64,000 nt of DNA, from contig JAOTYK010000021.1 of NCBI GenBank assembly GCA_029861955.1, positions 1 to 64,000 of the forward strand, given 5' to 3'. Positions 1 to 8,076 of this stretch are shown in pieces (the first letter of the stretch is position 1; the number at the start of each line of letters is the position of its first letter). The position numbers and the translations under genes are program-made. The notes below the pieces were generated by a model, which saw nothing but the letters and a program-made list of their open reading frames with translations, was not told where the DNA came from and did no database searches. Origin of the DNA: Acidobacteriota bacterium (GTDB lineage Bacteria; Acidobacteriota; Polarisedimenticolia; Polarisedimenticolales; Polarisedimenticolaceae).

Positions 1-618
1 ATCACCGAGATAATGGATGCAAGTGGCGACGGCATGGGAAATCTGTTGGCTGCGCCACATGCCCTGGCCGTCGGCCCCGACGATTCGCTTTACATCACCG
101 GCAACGTCAGCGACAACGTGTTTCGGATCTATCCGGGCGGTGTCATCCGCCAGATTCTCGACAGTGCCGGCGCCGGAATCGGTGCACCCCTCGACAATCC
201 AACCGGCATCGCCGTCGCCGGCAACGGCAAGATCTACGTGGCCGCGTTCGGATCGGAGAACGCATTCGAAATATCGCAGGGTGGTGGAGTGACCGAGTTG
301 ATGGACTCCACGGGCGATGGGATCAACGGTTTCACCGAGGCGTCAGACTTCTGCGTCGCCGTCGATGACGGGGGCACGCTCTACCTGGCCGGCACCGGCA
401 CCGACAACGTCTATCGAGTCTTGTTGACCTGTGGGGACGGCGCCATCGACGCGGGCCTGGAAGTCTGCGACGACGCCGGTGCGAGTGCCACCTGCGACGA
501 CGACTGTACGGTTCCGGTCTGCGGCGACGGCAATCTGAACGGCGCTGCAGGCGAGCAGTGCGAAGTTGACGCCGACTGTTCCGGTGGGATGACCTGTGGT
601 GGCTGCGTCTGCTCCTGA
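1..618 (+). CDS. Secreted NHL/SMP-30-like beta-propeller protein with Myxococcus-type Cys-rich tail (5' truncated by window)
   Basis: The reading frame is open from base 1 with no start codon needed, so the gene begins outside the window. Visible repeats of about 45 residues read like beta-propeller blades: ALAVGPDDSLYITG..DNVFRI, then GIAVAGNGKIYVAA..NAFEI, then CVAVDDGGTLYLAG..DNVYRV. The last 60 residues are Cys-rich: CGDGAIDAGLEVCDD, then CGDGNLN..GEQCE, ending GGCVCS. This combination is typical of secreted or surface proteins of unknown function in Myxococcota and Acidobacteriota. The N-terminal signal cannot be seen. The stop is followed by about 225 bp before the next gene, which also has Cys-rich repeats, so the two may be related surface proteins. 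Specific function unknown. Confidence 0.8.
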   Translation: MTEIMDASGDGMGNLLAAPHALAVGPDDSLYITGNVSDNVFRIYPGGVIRQILDSAGAGIGAPLDNPTGIAVAGNGKIYVAAFGSENAFEISQGGGVTELMDSTGDGINGFTEASDFCVAVDDGGTLYLAGTGTDNVYRVLLTCGDGAIDAGLEVCDDAGASATCDDDCTVPVCGDGNLNGAAGEQCEVDADCSGGMTCGGCVCS

Positions 619-844
619 GAGTCGGAGCGGACCGGGGTTGATCCCATTGCAACGGAATCACTCGATAATACTTTCAATAATCTAAGAATTATTTCTAGTA
701 GTTGAGCGACATTTGGCTCGCTCCGAGGAGAATTGGCCGTAGAGTCTGATACAACGACTACGTTACGCACGAGTCAAAGGCAATTTGTTACATTTTTGAA
801 AAGCTGGCACCAACACGGGCTGGTTTTTCGGGAGGAACTCAAAA
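619..844 (+). other. Intergenic leader of the Cys-rich secreted protein gene
   Basis: This 226-bp gap is AT-richer than its surroundings and probably holds the promoter of the next gene. A good Shine-Dalgarno (GGGAGGAA, about 829-836) sits in front of the ATG at 845. A TGGCAC at 805-810 resembles a sigma-54 -24 element, but the downstream GC is at the wrong spacing. No convincing -35/-10 pair was found. Confidence 0.4.
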
Positions 845-2560
845 ATGAGAGCACACAGATTTCCCACACTGATGGGAATCGCGCTGCTGCTGCTCGCTAC
901 CATCACGCCCTCGCTGGCGGACGGTACCGAGACGCTGGGCGCTCCGTTGGGATTGGTTCTGGAATCGGGCGACGAGGTCGTCGCCGCCGGAATCGGAACG
1001 TTTGAGACCAACGGCGGCACGATCGAGATCACGCTTCCGACGGGCGACATCAAACAGGTCATCGCCTACTGGGGCGGAGAAGAAATCGGCAACCAACTCG
1101 GCGATGATTCGATCCTTCTTGATGGAACGCCGATCCTCGGCACCGACATCGGTGGGCCGGCCTTCTTCTTCAACTTCGACGGGAACGACTTCTACTACAG
1201 TGCGTTCCGGGCGGACGTAACCGGCGACGTCGCGCTGGTAGCCGGCGGCCTCAACTTCGTCGACGTAGGTGATATGGACTACGCCGGCGGCAACAGTGGT
1301 GCCGGCCTGGTGGTCATCATGGACACGGGCGGCAATTCCGCCGACATCGAGCTTCGTGACGGTGTCGATCTGGCGTTCGGACTCTTCCCGGAACCCCGCA
1401 AGAGTATGATCCCGCAAACTTTCGAGTTTCCGGCAGCAACGGTCGCGCGAACCGTCGATCTGGTTGTATTTGCCGGAAGCGTCGGCGAAGGTCGGCCCAA
1501 TGTCATCGACCTCAACGTCGACGGCGTGATGTCAACGCTCATCAATCCGCTCGGCAGTAACGACGGCGAGCTGTGGGATACGCTGAGCATGTCCGTCAAT
1601 GTGCCGGCCAACGAGGGCGCGGCCAGTTCGATGATTACGATCCTCCCGGTATCTCGTGACGACACGGCTTCCGGAGAACTCATCGCTTCGTTGGTCTGGA
1701 TCGGCGCGGGAGTAACCGTGCCTGCGGTCTGTGGCGATGGCGAATTGGATGACGGCGAAGAATGCGACGACGGCAACTCAGTGAATGATGACGAGTGCCG
1801 CAATGACTGCACGATTCCGCGCTGTGGCGATGGAAATGTCGATCCCAACGAAGAGTGCGACGACGGGAATGACATCGACGATGACGAGTGCCGCAATGAC
1901 TGCACGATCCCCGTCTGTGGTGACGGCATTGTTGACGCCGACGAGGATTGCGACGACGGCAATGACATCGACGACGACGAGTGTCGTAACGACTGCACGA
2001 TTCCGGTCTGTGGCGACGGCATTGTTGACGCCGACGAGGATTGCGACGACGGCAACATGGTCGACGACGACGAGTGCCGCAACGATTGCACGATCCCGGT
2101 CTGTGGCGACGGCATCCTGGATGACGGCGAGGACTGCGACGACGGCAACAACGACGATGGTGATGGCTGCAACGCCGACTGCACGAACGAACTCGGCCAG
2201 GGCTGCACGCCGGGCTACTGGAAGCAAGAGCACCACTGGGGCAACTGGGATGGCTACACCCCCGGATGGATGGGCGATCACTACATCGACGTGTTCGGCG
2301 TTCCGGCTTCGTTCGGAAACATCACGCTGTCCGCCGCGCTCTGGCAGGGTGGCGGTGGCGAGAAGGCCCTCGGCCGGCACGCCACTGCGGCGCTGCTCAA
2401 CGCGTCCAGTTCTGAGCTGAACTACCCCTACACCGAGGCCGGCATCATCGCGATCGTTCAGGACGCGTACGCTTCGGGGAACTACAACTGGGCCAAGAAC
2501 GCGCTGGCGTTCGCCAACCAGACTCTCGATTGCCCGCTCGAAAGAGCTGAGCTTGAGTAG
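845..2560 (+). CDS. Secreted DUF4215 (Cys-rich repeat) protein with C-terminal GCTPGYWK domain
   Basis: The 571-aa product starts with a signal peptide (MRAHRFPTLMGIALLLLATI, then cleavage near ADG). Residues ~30-290 form a beta-rich domain with no Cys, resembling bacterial surface domains such as DUF3344; this is uncertain. Residues ~296-449 carry five Cys-rich repeats of the type CGDGxxDxxEECDDGN..DDECRNDCTIP, which match the Myxococcus-type/DUF4215 family. Residues ~453-571 begin GCTPGYWK, a motif common in secreted bacterial proteins, often beside sorting signals, but here no PEP-CTERM or TM tail follows. The acidic, Asp-rich repeats suggest calcium binding (inference). The start is supported by GGGAGGAA 8 bp upstream. 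A strong terminator follows the stop. Role unknown; probably a surface or matrix protein. Confidence 0.85.
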   Translation: MRAHRFPTLMGIALLLLATITPSLADGTETLGAPLGLVLESGDEVVAAGIGTFETNGGTIEITLPTGDIKQVIAYWGGEEIGNQLGDDSILLDGTPILGTDIGGPAFFFNFDGNDFYYSAFRADVTGDVALVAGGLNFVDVGDMDYAGGNSGAGLVVIMDTGGNSADIELRDGVDLAFGLFPEPRKSMIPQTFEFPAATVARTVDLVVFAGSVGEGRPNVIDLNVDGVMSTLINPLGSNDGELWDTLSMSVNVPANEGAASSMITILPVSRDDTASGELIASLVWIGAGVTVPAVCGDGELDDGEECDDGNSVNDDECRNDCTIPRCGDGNVDPNEECDDGNDIDDDECRNDCTIPVCGDGIVDADEDCDDGNDIDDDECRNDCTIPVCGDGIVDADEDCDDGNMVDDDECRNDCTIPVCGDGILDDGEDCDDGNNDDGDGCNADCTNELGQGCTPGYWKQEHHWGNWDGYTPGWMGDHYIDVFGVPASFGNITLSAALWQGGGGEKALGRHATAALLNASSSELNYPYTEAGIIAIVQDAYASGNYNWAKNALAFANQTLDCPLERAELE

Positions 2561-2603
2561 AGACCGCGGACGCTAGACGCGTCTGTGAGTGAGTTTTGAT
2601 AGA

Positions 2604-2640
2604 GGGGTGACCGGGGCTAACCCGGTCACCCCTTTTTTTT
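2604..2640. terminator. Bidirectional rho-independent terminator
   Basis: A perfect 12-bp stem (GGGGTGACCGGG at 2604-2615 against CCCGGTCACCCC at 2621-2632) with a 5-nt loop is followed by eight T at 2633-2640. It ends the plus-strand secreted-protein gene. It lies immediately past the stop of the minus-strand methyltransferase, whose TAA overlaps the T-run, so it can also end the long minus-strand operon, although that side lacks an equally good U-tract. Confidence 0.93.
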
Positions 2641-3808
2641 AATCCAGATCGGTAAGACACGGGCTCAACCCCAGCCCGTCGAGCATCCCCGCGATTTCAT
2701 CCCGATAGAGCGGGTTCATTACCAGCACCGTCTGCGGTCGCAGCTCCCGTAGATCGGCGGGGCTGACGATCGGGTGGCCGGTCCCGGGGGCGAACTTTCC
2801 CTGCTTGTGTGGATTGACGTCGACGATCGCGGTGACCTTTGCGTCGCGATCCACCAGATTCAAGAACGTCACGCCCTTGGAGCCGCCGCCCCAGACGACG
2901 ACGGGAGCCGGGAGAGTGGACAGTGCGGCGCGCCAACGCTGAAGCTTGCTCTGGAACGCCTCATGAAACCGCGTCGCCGTCCTGACGACGCCAGAGGGGT
3001 CCACGAAGGTCCCCGCAGCACTCTCCTGCGCCGCGATCCGCCCGTTCAGACCCAGGTACTGCCCGCCAAAGCTCTCCGTGACATCGTCCGTCGCAATCCC
3101 GGCTAGCGTACACGCCCGCGCCAATGAAGACGCGGAGAAGTACTGACAGTGCTCGTAGATAAGATCCCAGATTCCAAGATCCCGTACCGTGAACAGCGCG
3201 TTTGGGACTTCCAGGTAGAAACGACAGTGGCCGGGCTCGGCGACAGCGTCTGATAGTCCCTTCAGAAACGGAACCGGCTCGACGATATGCTCGAGAACAT
3301 GACGGCAGGTGATTAGGTCTGGACACAGATCCGAATGCTGGGGTCCAAAGAACTCGTTGAAGTAGCGAACGGTGCCTCGTTCCGGGATCGCCGCGCGTCC
3401 AATCTCGTAACTCTGATCGAAGCCGAAACCATCGTTCCCACCCAGGTCACTGATCAGACTCAGGAAGTCCCCTTTTCCGCAACCCACGTCCAGGACCCGT
3501 TTCCCGCGTAGGTCGTGCCGATCGACAAGCCCCACGGCCAGGTCATGGGCGAACTGGTTGAAAACCGCCGAGAAGTGGAGGGAGTTCTCGTATTCCTGAT
3601 TGTAGTCCAGCAGGCTCGCGTCGAATGTCCGATTGAATAGATGACCGCAGCCCCGGCATAGCTCCAGCACGAGATCCCCGGTGGGCTGGGCGCGTGCTTC
3701 CTCTGCGCTGGGATACTGAACATTGCAGAAGACGGGGACACCCCGCAGCTCGACGGTCGTTTCGGTCTCGGTCTGACGACAGACCGGACAGCTGGCCGAG
3801 CCGGCCAT
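2639..3808 (-). CDS. Sugar C-methyltransferase family protein (third of three tandem paralogues)
   Basis: This 389-aa protein has the three-part layout of NDP-sugar C-methyltransferases (TylCIII/NovU type). An N-terminal zinc-binding segment carries CPVC (~7-10) and CRGC (~53-56). A Rossmann SAM-binding domain contains VLDVGCGKGDF (~105-115). A C-terminal domain contains VVWGGGSKGVTFLN and AIVDVNPHKQGKFAPGTG. The family transfers a methyl from SAM to a ring carbon of a keto-deoxysugar nucleotide. It overlaps the upstream paralogue by one base and is the last gene of the long minus-strand operon. Sequence is clearly related to, but divergent from, its two neighbours, so they probably act on different positions or substrates (inference). 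Exact sugar unknown. Confidence 0.85.
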   Translation of the reverse strand: MAGSASCPVCRQTETETTVELRGVPVFCNVQYPSAEEARAQPTGDLVLELCRGCGHLFNRTFDASLLDYNQEYENSLHFSAVFNQFAHDLAVGLVDRHDLRGKRVLDVGCGKGDFLSLISDLGGNDGFGFDQSYEIGRAAIPERGTVRYFNEFFGPQHSDLCPDLITCRHVLEHIVEPVPFLKGLSDAVAEPGHCRFYLEVPNALFTVRDLGIWDLIYEHCQYFSASSLARACTLAGIATDDVTESFGGQYLGLNGRIAAQESAAGTFVDPSGVVRTATRFHEAFQSKLQRWRAALSTLPAPVVVWGGGSKGVTFLNLVDRDAKVTAIVDVNPHKQGKFAPGTGHPIVSPADLRELRPQTVLVMNPLYRDEIAGMLDGLGLSPCLTDLD

Positions 3809-4986
3809 CAGAGGGCCGCGAGCTCGGGATGCAGCCCAAGCTCCGTAAGCATCTGGCGGATCTCTTCGGTGTAAATCCGATTCATGATCACGACGTAATC
3901 CGGGCGAAGAGACTTCAGATCTTCGGGTGCGACGATGCGCTGCCCGGTCCCGGCCATGAAAAAGCCCTGTCGATGGGGGTTGATATCGACCACGTGCTCG
4001 ATCTCATCGGTGATGCCGAGGGTCGTCAGAAATGAGACACCCTTGGAACCGGAACCCCAGAGTACGATCCGCTCTCCCGCGGCCGTTCGACGTTGGATCT
4101 CGTCGCGCCACTGGCCGACTTTCTCGGCAACCCGCTGCGGAAAACTCCCGACAAGATCTTTAAGTCGTGTCAACTCCGCGTCGTCCGCGAGTCCGCTCGA
4201 CGGGGAGGACGACCCGGGCTGCCCGTAACGCCCCTCGACGGTCAAGTACTGGCCGTCGTATTCGATATCGCTCCGCACGACCTCGAAGCCAAGGCCATCG
4301 AATAGGCGACGGAGCGAGTATGGGGTGAAGTATGAGCAGTGTTCGTAGTAGATGTCCTCGAACGCGCACTCGGTCAGGATGCGGGTCGCCTCTGGGACCT
4401 GAATAAACACAACCGTGTCCGGCTGGCCGTGCACGGAATGACGGATCGCGCTCATGAACTCGCGACACTCCGGGATGTGTTCGAGCGTCATCTTACACGC
4501 CACGAAGTCGGCCTCATCCACCGACTGATCGGAGGAAAAGTACTCCGTGATGAACCGTACTCGCTCGCCACGAATCGGTTGCTCACGCCCCTCGATGTAA
4601 GACGGATCGAAGCCGAGACCGTCATTGTCACCGAACGCGCAGAGCATGTGGAGAAACTCCCCCTTGCCACATCCGATCTCGACGACGTGCTTATTTCGCA
4701 AGTCGTGTCGCTCAATCAAATCTCTAGCCAACCGCTCGTGGAACTTCCGAAACGTCGGGGAAAACCCCTGGGTTTCCTCGTAGCGTCCGGAATATTCTGT
4801 CAGCGACAGGTCGATCGCTTGATTCGATATGAACCCACAACGACTACAGAACCCCAGGTCTATCGTGCCGCGAGGGTAGGCGCGGGCCTCCTCGGCCGAC
4901 TCCATCAGCAGGCAACTATTGCCCGGCGCCGACTCCACACGAAAGAAGGACTCCAGCGTACCTTCGCTGCAGGCGGGACAACTCAT
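3808..4986 (-). CDS. Sugar C-methyltransferase family protein (second of three)
   Basis: The 392-aa product is a close architectural match to the next gene. It has N-terminal CPAC and CSRC zinc ligands, a SAM-binding motif VVEIGCGKGEF, a conserved MTLEHIPE segment after motif I, and a C-terminal VLWGSGSKGVSFL...VDINPHRQGFF region. It is predicted to C-methylate an activated deoxysugar in the cytoplasm. Its start overlaps the stop of the upstream methyltransferase by 4 bp (ATGA-type), showing translational coupling. Likely product: branched-chain sugar for the surface polysaccharide (inference). Confidence 0.85.
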   Translation of the reverse strand: MSCPACSEGTLESFFRVESAPGNSCLLMESAEEARAYPRGTIDLGFCSRCGFISNQAIDLSLTEYSGRYEETQGFSPTFRKFHERLARDLIERHDLRNKHVVEIGCGKGEFLHMLCAFGDNDGLGFDPSYIEGREQPIRGERVRFITEYFSSDQSVDEADFVACKMTLEHIPECREFMSAIRHSVHGQPDTVVFIQVPEATRILTECAFEDIYYEHCSYFTPYSLRRLFDGLGFEVVRSDIEYDGQYLTVEGRYGQPGSSSPSSGLADDAELTRLKDLVGSFPQRVAEKVGQWRDEIQRRTAAGERIVLWGSGSKGVSFLTTLGITDEIEHVVDINPHRQGFFMAGTGQRIVAPEDLKSLRPDYVVIMNRIYTEEIRQMLTELGLHPELAAL

Positions 4987-6218
4987 ACGACCCTGGGTGA
5001 AGGGACCGGAATAATGAATCGACCTCCGCGCTGACGGTATTCCGCCTGTTGCTCAAGGATTTCGTCGGCGAAGTTCCAGGGAAGAACCAATGTGTAGTCG
5101 GGCATCCTCTTGAGGAGTTCCTCGGGAGCAAGAATCGGTATGCGCTTGCCGGGCATGTGACGGCCCTGTTTGTGAGTGTTGCGATCGACAACGAAGTCGA
5201 CCAGCTCGCTGCCGATTCCCACCACGTTGATCAACGTGCTGCCTTTTGCCGCCGCACCGTACGCCGCAATACTGTGTCCCTTCGCTTTCAGATCTGTGAG
5301 CAGCGAATGCAGGCTCTTGCGGAGTTCTTGCACCCGGCCCGAAAACTCGACGTAGTATTCGGGGCCGTCCATCCCCAACCCCCGCTCTTCCTTGAGCAAT
5401 CGAGTGACATTCTCACTGGGAGTATCGGATTTCCCGATGTACGAACGCAGAGAACCACCATGGATTGTGAGTCGCCGGATGTCCTGAAGGTAAAGACCGT
5501 GTCTTCGAAGAAGCCCATCGAGGGCAGTGACCGAAAAGTAACAGAGATGCTCGTGATAGATCGTGTCGAATTCGTTCTTATCCACAAGATCCCGAACGTA
5601 AGGATGCTCGATGACGGCCTGACCATCGTCCTTGAGGATTGCTGCCACACCCGCCGCAAAACCGTTGGTATCCGCGACGTGAGCCAGCACGTTGTTGGCG
5701 TGAATGACATCGGCTCGTCGGCCTTCCGCGGCTAGTCGATCTGCCAACTCTCGTGTGAAGAACACGTTCTCCGTCGGAATGCCTCGCTCAATAGCAGCGT
5801 TCGCGGGCCCCTCGGCAGGATCGATTCCCAGGACAGGTATGTTCTGTTGCTTGTAGTACTGAAGTAAGTAGCCATCGTTGCTGGCCAATTCGATGACCAG
5901 ACTCTCCGGTCCCAGTTGACGTCGATCGATCAGCTCCTCGACGTTTGCCCGAGAGTGCTTCAGCAGCGCGTCGGAGAATGACGAAAAATAAGGATAGTCA
6001 TCACAGAACAGGATCTCCGGCGGCACGGTCTCGCGTATCTGCACGAGTGCACAGTCCTGACAGTAGACCAGGGTCAACGGAAAGGTCGGTTCCGGATCAG
6101 CAAGTTGCTCGACAGTCGGCATCCGGTCGGCAAGCGGTGTCGAACCAAGGTCCAGGACTACGGACAGGTCGTCGCTGCTGCAGCTGCGGCAGGATGTTTC
6201 AGAAATCGACCGACTCAC
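4983..6218 (-). CDS. NDP-sugar C-methyltransferase (TylCIII/NovU-like; first of three)
   Basis: This is the most canonical of the three: N-terminal zinc cluster CRSC..CQDC, the LGSTPLADRMP segment typical of TylCIII-like enzymes, SAM motif VIELASNDGYLL, HANNVLAHV, and the IYHEHLCYFSV and HGGSLR signatures. The C-terminal domain has AAYGAAAKGSTLIN and VVDRNTHKQGRHMPG. I chose the GTG at 6218 because it overlaps the upstream stop by 4 bp and has AAGGAAG 7 bp before it; an ATG at 6245 is also possible. It probably methylates a 4-keto-6-deoxysugar nucleotide made from the CDP-glucose supplied by the adjacent cytidylyltransferase. The 4,6-dehydratase itself is not obvious in the window. Confidence 0.88.
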   Translation of the reverse strand: MSRSISETSCRSCSSDDLSVVLDLGSTPLADRMPTVEQLADPEPTFPLTLVYCQDCALVQIRETVPPEILFCDDYPYFSSFSDALLKHSRANVEELIDRRQLGPESLVIELASNDGYLLQYYKQQNIPVLGIDPAEGPANAAIERGIPTENVFFTRELADRLAAEGRRADVIHANNVLAHVADTNGFAAGVAAILKDDGQAVIEHPYVRDLVDKNEFDTIYHEHLCYFSVTALDGLLRRHGLYLQDIRRLTIHGGSLRSYIGKSDTPSENVTRLLKEERGLGMDGPEYYVEFSGRVQELRKSLHSLLTDLKAKGHSIAAYGAAAKGSTLINVVGIGSELVDFVVDRNTHKQGRHMPGKRIPILAPEELLKRMPDYTLVLPWNFADEILEQQAEYRQRGGRFIIPVPSPRVV

Positions 6219-7258
6219 GACCCGGCTTCCTTCGCCGTCACCCAACGTAGATCCGTCCCCATCGCGCCGTCTCCAATGAGCTTCTTTACATGGGCGATTC
6301 GCATGAACTGTTCGCCTTCGAACGCTTCCAGGGTCAGGCCGACCCGTTTATAGGCCTCGTACAGCTCGATGACGCCGAGACGGGCGGTCCACTGTGGCTT
6401 GAAGCCGTGGAGCGTCCGTGCAATCCGGTTACAGTCCACGCGATAGCAGCGCTTGTCGGGGCCCGCGTCGGGGGCATACTCGACGCGACAGTTTGGAACC
6501 ACGTCCTGGACGATGTCAGCCAGTTCGCTGATCTGGTAATTTTCGGTTGTCGTACCGACGTTGAAAGCCTGATTGTGGACCAACTCACGGGGGGCCTCGA
6601 GAGCCGCGATATAGGCCCGCGAAATATCTTCGATGTGCACGATCGGCCGCCACGGCGTGCCGTCGCTCTTGAGATACACCCGACCCGTCGTGAAGGCCCA
6701 GGCAGTCAGATTGTTGATCACGAGATCGAATCGGATGCGTGGAGACAATCCGTAGGCGGTGGAGGCCCGCAGAAACACCGGGCTAAAATTGTCGTCGGCA
6801 AGTTGAGAGACCGAACGCTCGACGTTGACCTTGGATTCGCCGTATGGCGTGACTGGATTGAACGCGGCGTTCTCGTCGAGGAAGTTATCGCCTGCGGCAC
6901 CGTAATTGCTGCACGAAGACGCGAATAGAAACCGACCGACGCCAACTTGCTTGGCTAGTCCGGCCAATCGTGCCGAGGCCCGGTGATTGATCTCATCCGT
7001 CAGATTCGGTAGATAGTCGCCGAGCGGATCGTTGGAGAGACCCGCCAGGTGAATGATCGCGTCCAATCCGTCGAGATCGGTCGCCTCGACCTCGCGGACG
7101 TCCTTGACCAGAGTCGGTATGTCAGGAACCTCTCCGGTGAAAGTGCAGGAGCGGAAAATATCAGAGTCCAGGCCGCGGACCTCGTGCCCCTGCTCTTGAA
7201 GCAATCGCACGAGGGCACACCCGATGTACCCACGGTTTCCGGTTACAAGAACACGCAT
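6215..7258 (-). CDS. NAD-dependent epimerase/dehydratase (extended SDR)
   Basis: The product (347 aa from the chosen start) begins MRVLVTGNRGYIG, an NAD-binding GxxGxxG, and has the SDR catalytic pair YGESK with an upstream SSCSNYG segment. This is an extended short-chain dehydrogenase acting on nucleotide sugars. I chose the ATG at 7258 rather than 7294 because the Rossmann strand starts there, GGGAG precedes it, and it lies 4 bp after the previous stop. Sitting between the glucose-1-phosphate cytidylyltransferase and the C-methyltransferases, it probably supplies or modifies a CDP-hexose intermediate (inference). Whether it is a 4,6-dehydratase, 4-reductase or epimerase cannot be decided from motifs alone. 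Confidence 0.85.
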   Translation of the reverse strand: MRVLVTGNRGYIGCALVRLLQEQGHEVRGLDSDIFRSCTFTGEVPDIPTLVKDVREVEATDLDGLDAIIHLAGLSNDPLGDYLPNLTDEINHRASARLAGLAKQVGVGRFLFASSCSNYGAAGDNFLDENAAFNPVTPYGESKVNVERSVSQLADDNFSPVFLRASTAYGLSPRIRFDLVINNLTAWAFTTGRVYLKSDGTPWRPIVHIEDISRAYIAALEAPRELVHNQAFNVGTTTENYQISELADIVQDVVPNCRVEYAPDAGPDKRCYRVDCNRIARTLHGFKPQWTARLGVIELYEAYKRVGLTLEAFEGEQFMRIAHVKKLIGDGAMGTDLRWVTAKEAGS

Positions 7259-7262
7259 CAAA

Positions 7263-8033
7263 CTACTCCCAACTCTTCCACGGCGGGTTGCCACTGTTCC
7301 ATAAGTTTTCGAGAATGTGCTTCTCGCGCAGCGTGTCCATACACTGCCAAAAGCCGTCGTGCTTGTACGCCATCAACTGCCCGTCACCCGCTAGTCGCTC
7401 GAGGGGTGCGTGCTCCCACATAACATTGTCGCCGTCAATATAGTCGAAGATTTGAGGTTCCAGCACGAAGAACGCCCCATTGATCCAACCTTCGCTGGTC
7501 TGGGGCTTCTCCGTGAACTGCACCACCTTGTCGCCGTCGAATTCCAGGTGGCCATAGCGGGCCGCCGGTCGGACCGCCGTCATTGTCGCCAGCTTGCCAT
7601 GGGACCGATGGAACGCGAGCAGCTTGTCCAGATCGACATCGGAGACACCATCCCCCCAGGTCAACATGAAGGTGGATTCGCCCAACCAGGGTGCCAGTCG
7701 TTTGATACGACCGCCGGTCATGGTGTGCAAACCGGTCTCGATCAGATCGACCGACCAATCCTCGCTGTGAGTGGCATGGGTGACGACCTCAGCCGTCTTC
7801 GTTTGCACCGTCAGAGAGCCCTCCAGGGCCGCATAGTCCATGAACCAGCGTTTGATGTATTCGCCCTTGTAGCCCAGGCCGATCGCAAATTCCCGGTGCC
7901 CGAAGCTGTCGTAGTGCTTCATGATGTGCCAGAGGATGGGACGTCCGCCGAGCTCCACCATCGGTTTCGGACGGATCTCGGTCTCCTCGGCAAGCCGAGT
8001 GCCCATCCCACCTGCCAGAATCGCTACTTTCAC
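7263..8033 (-). CDS. rfbF: Glucose-1-phosphate cytidylyltransferase
   Basis: This 256-aa protein opens MKVAILAGGMGTRLAEET with the nucleotidyltransferase signature GGxGTR and then EIRPKPMVELGGRPILWH. The family's usual length is about 257 aa, and the HIMKHYDSFG and MLTWGDGVSDVD segments are characteristic of RfbF/DdhA. It makes CDP-glucose from CTP and glucose 1-phosphate, the entry to CDP-3,6-dideoxyhexoses and CDP-linked branched sugars. It is 43 bp downstream of the amidotransferase gene and 4 bp upstream of the SDR. No CDP-glucose 4,6-dehydratase (RfbG) is recognised nearby, which leaves a gap in the textbook pathway. Confidence 0.92.
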   Translation of the reverse strand: MKVAILAGGMGTRLAEETEIRPKPMVELGGRPILWHIMKHYDSFGHREFAIGLGYKGEYIKRWFMDYAALEGSLTVQTKTAEVVTHATHSEDWSVDLIETGLHTMTGGRIKRLAPWLGESTFMLTWGDGVSDVDLDKLLAFHRSHGKLATMTAVRPAARYGHLEFDGDKVVQFTEKPQTSEGWINGAFFVLEPQIFDYIDGDNVMWEHAPLERLAGDGQLMAYKHDGFWQCMDTLREKHILENLWNSGNPPWKSWE

Positions 8034-8076
8034 TGCATCCTCCGATCAGTCCGTATCCATATCTATAGGGATCTCG

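Noticed and set aside
805-821. TGGCAC followed by CGGGC upstream of the Cys-rich protein gene, as a sigma-54 promoter
   Set aside because: The GG-to-GC spacing is 11 rather than 10 and the TTGC element is absent; it is also too close to the ATG.
1729-2200. Regularly spaced repeats as a possible CRISPR array
   Set aside because: They are in-frame protein repeats (DUF4215) of about 105 bp without unique spacers.
1279-2208. Long minus-strand open frame opposite the DUF4215 gene
   Set aside because: It arises from the repeated Asp/Cys codons of the plus-strand gene, is low complexity (Ser/Pro-rich) and has no ribosome site.
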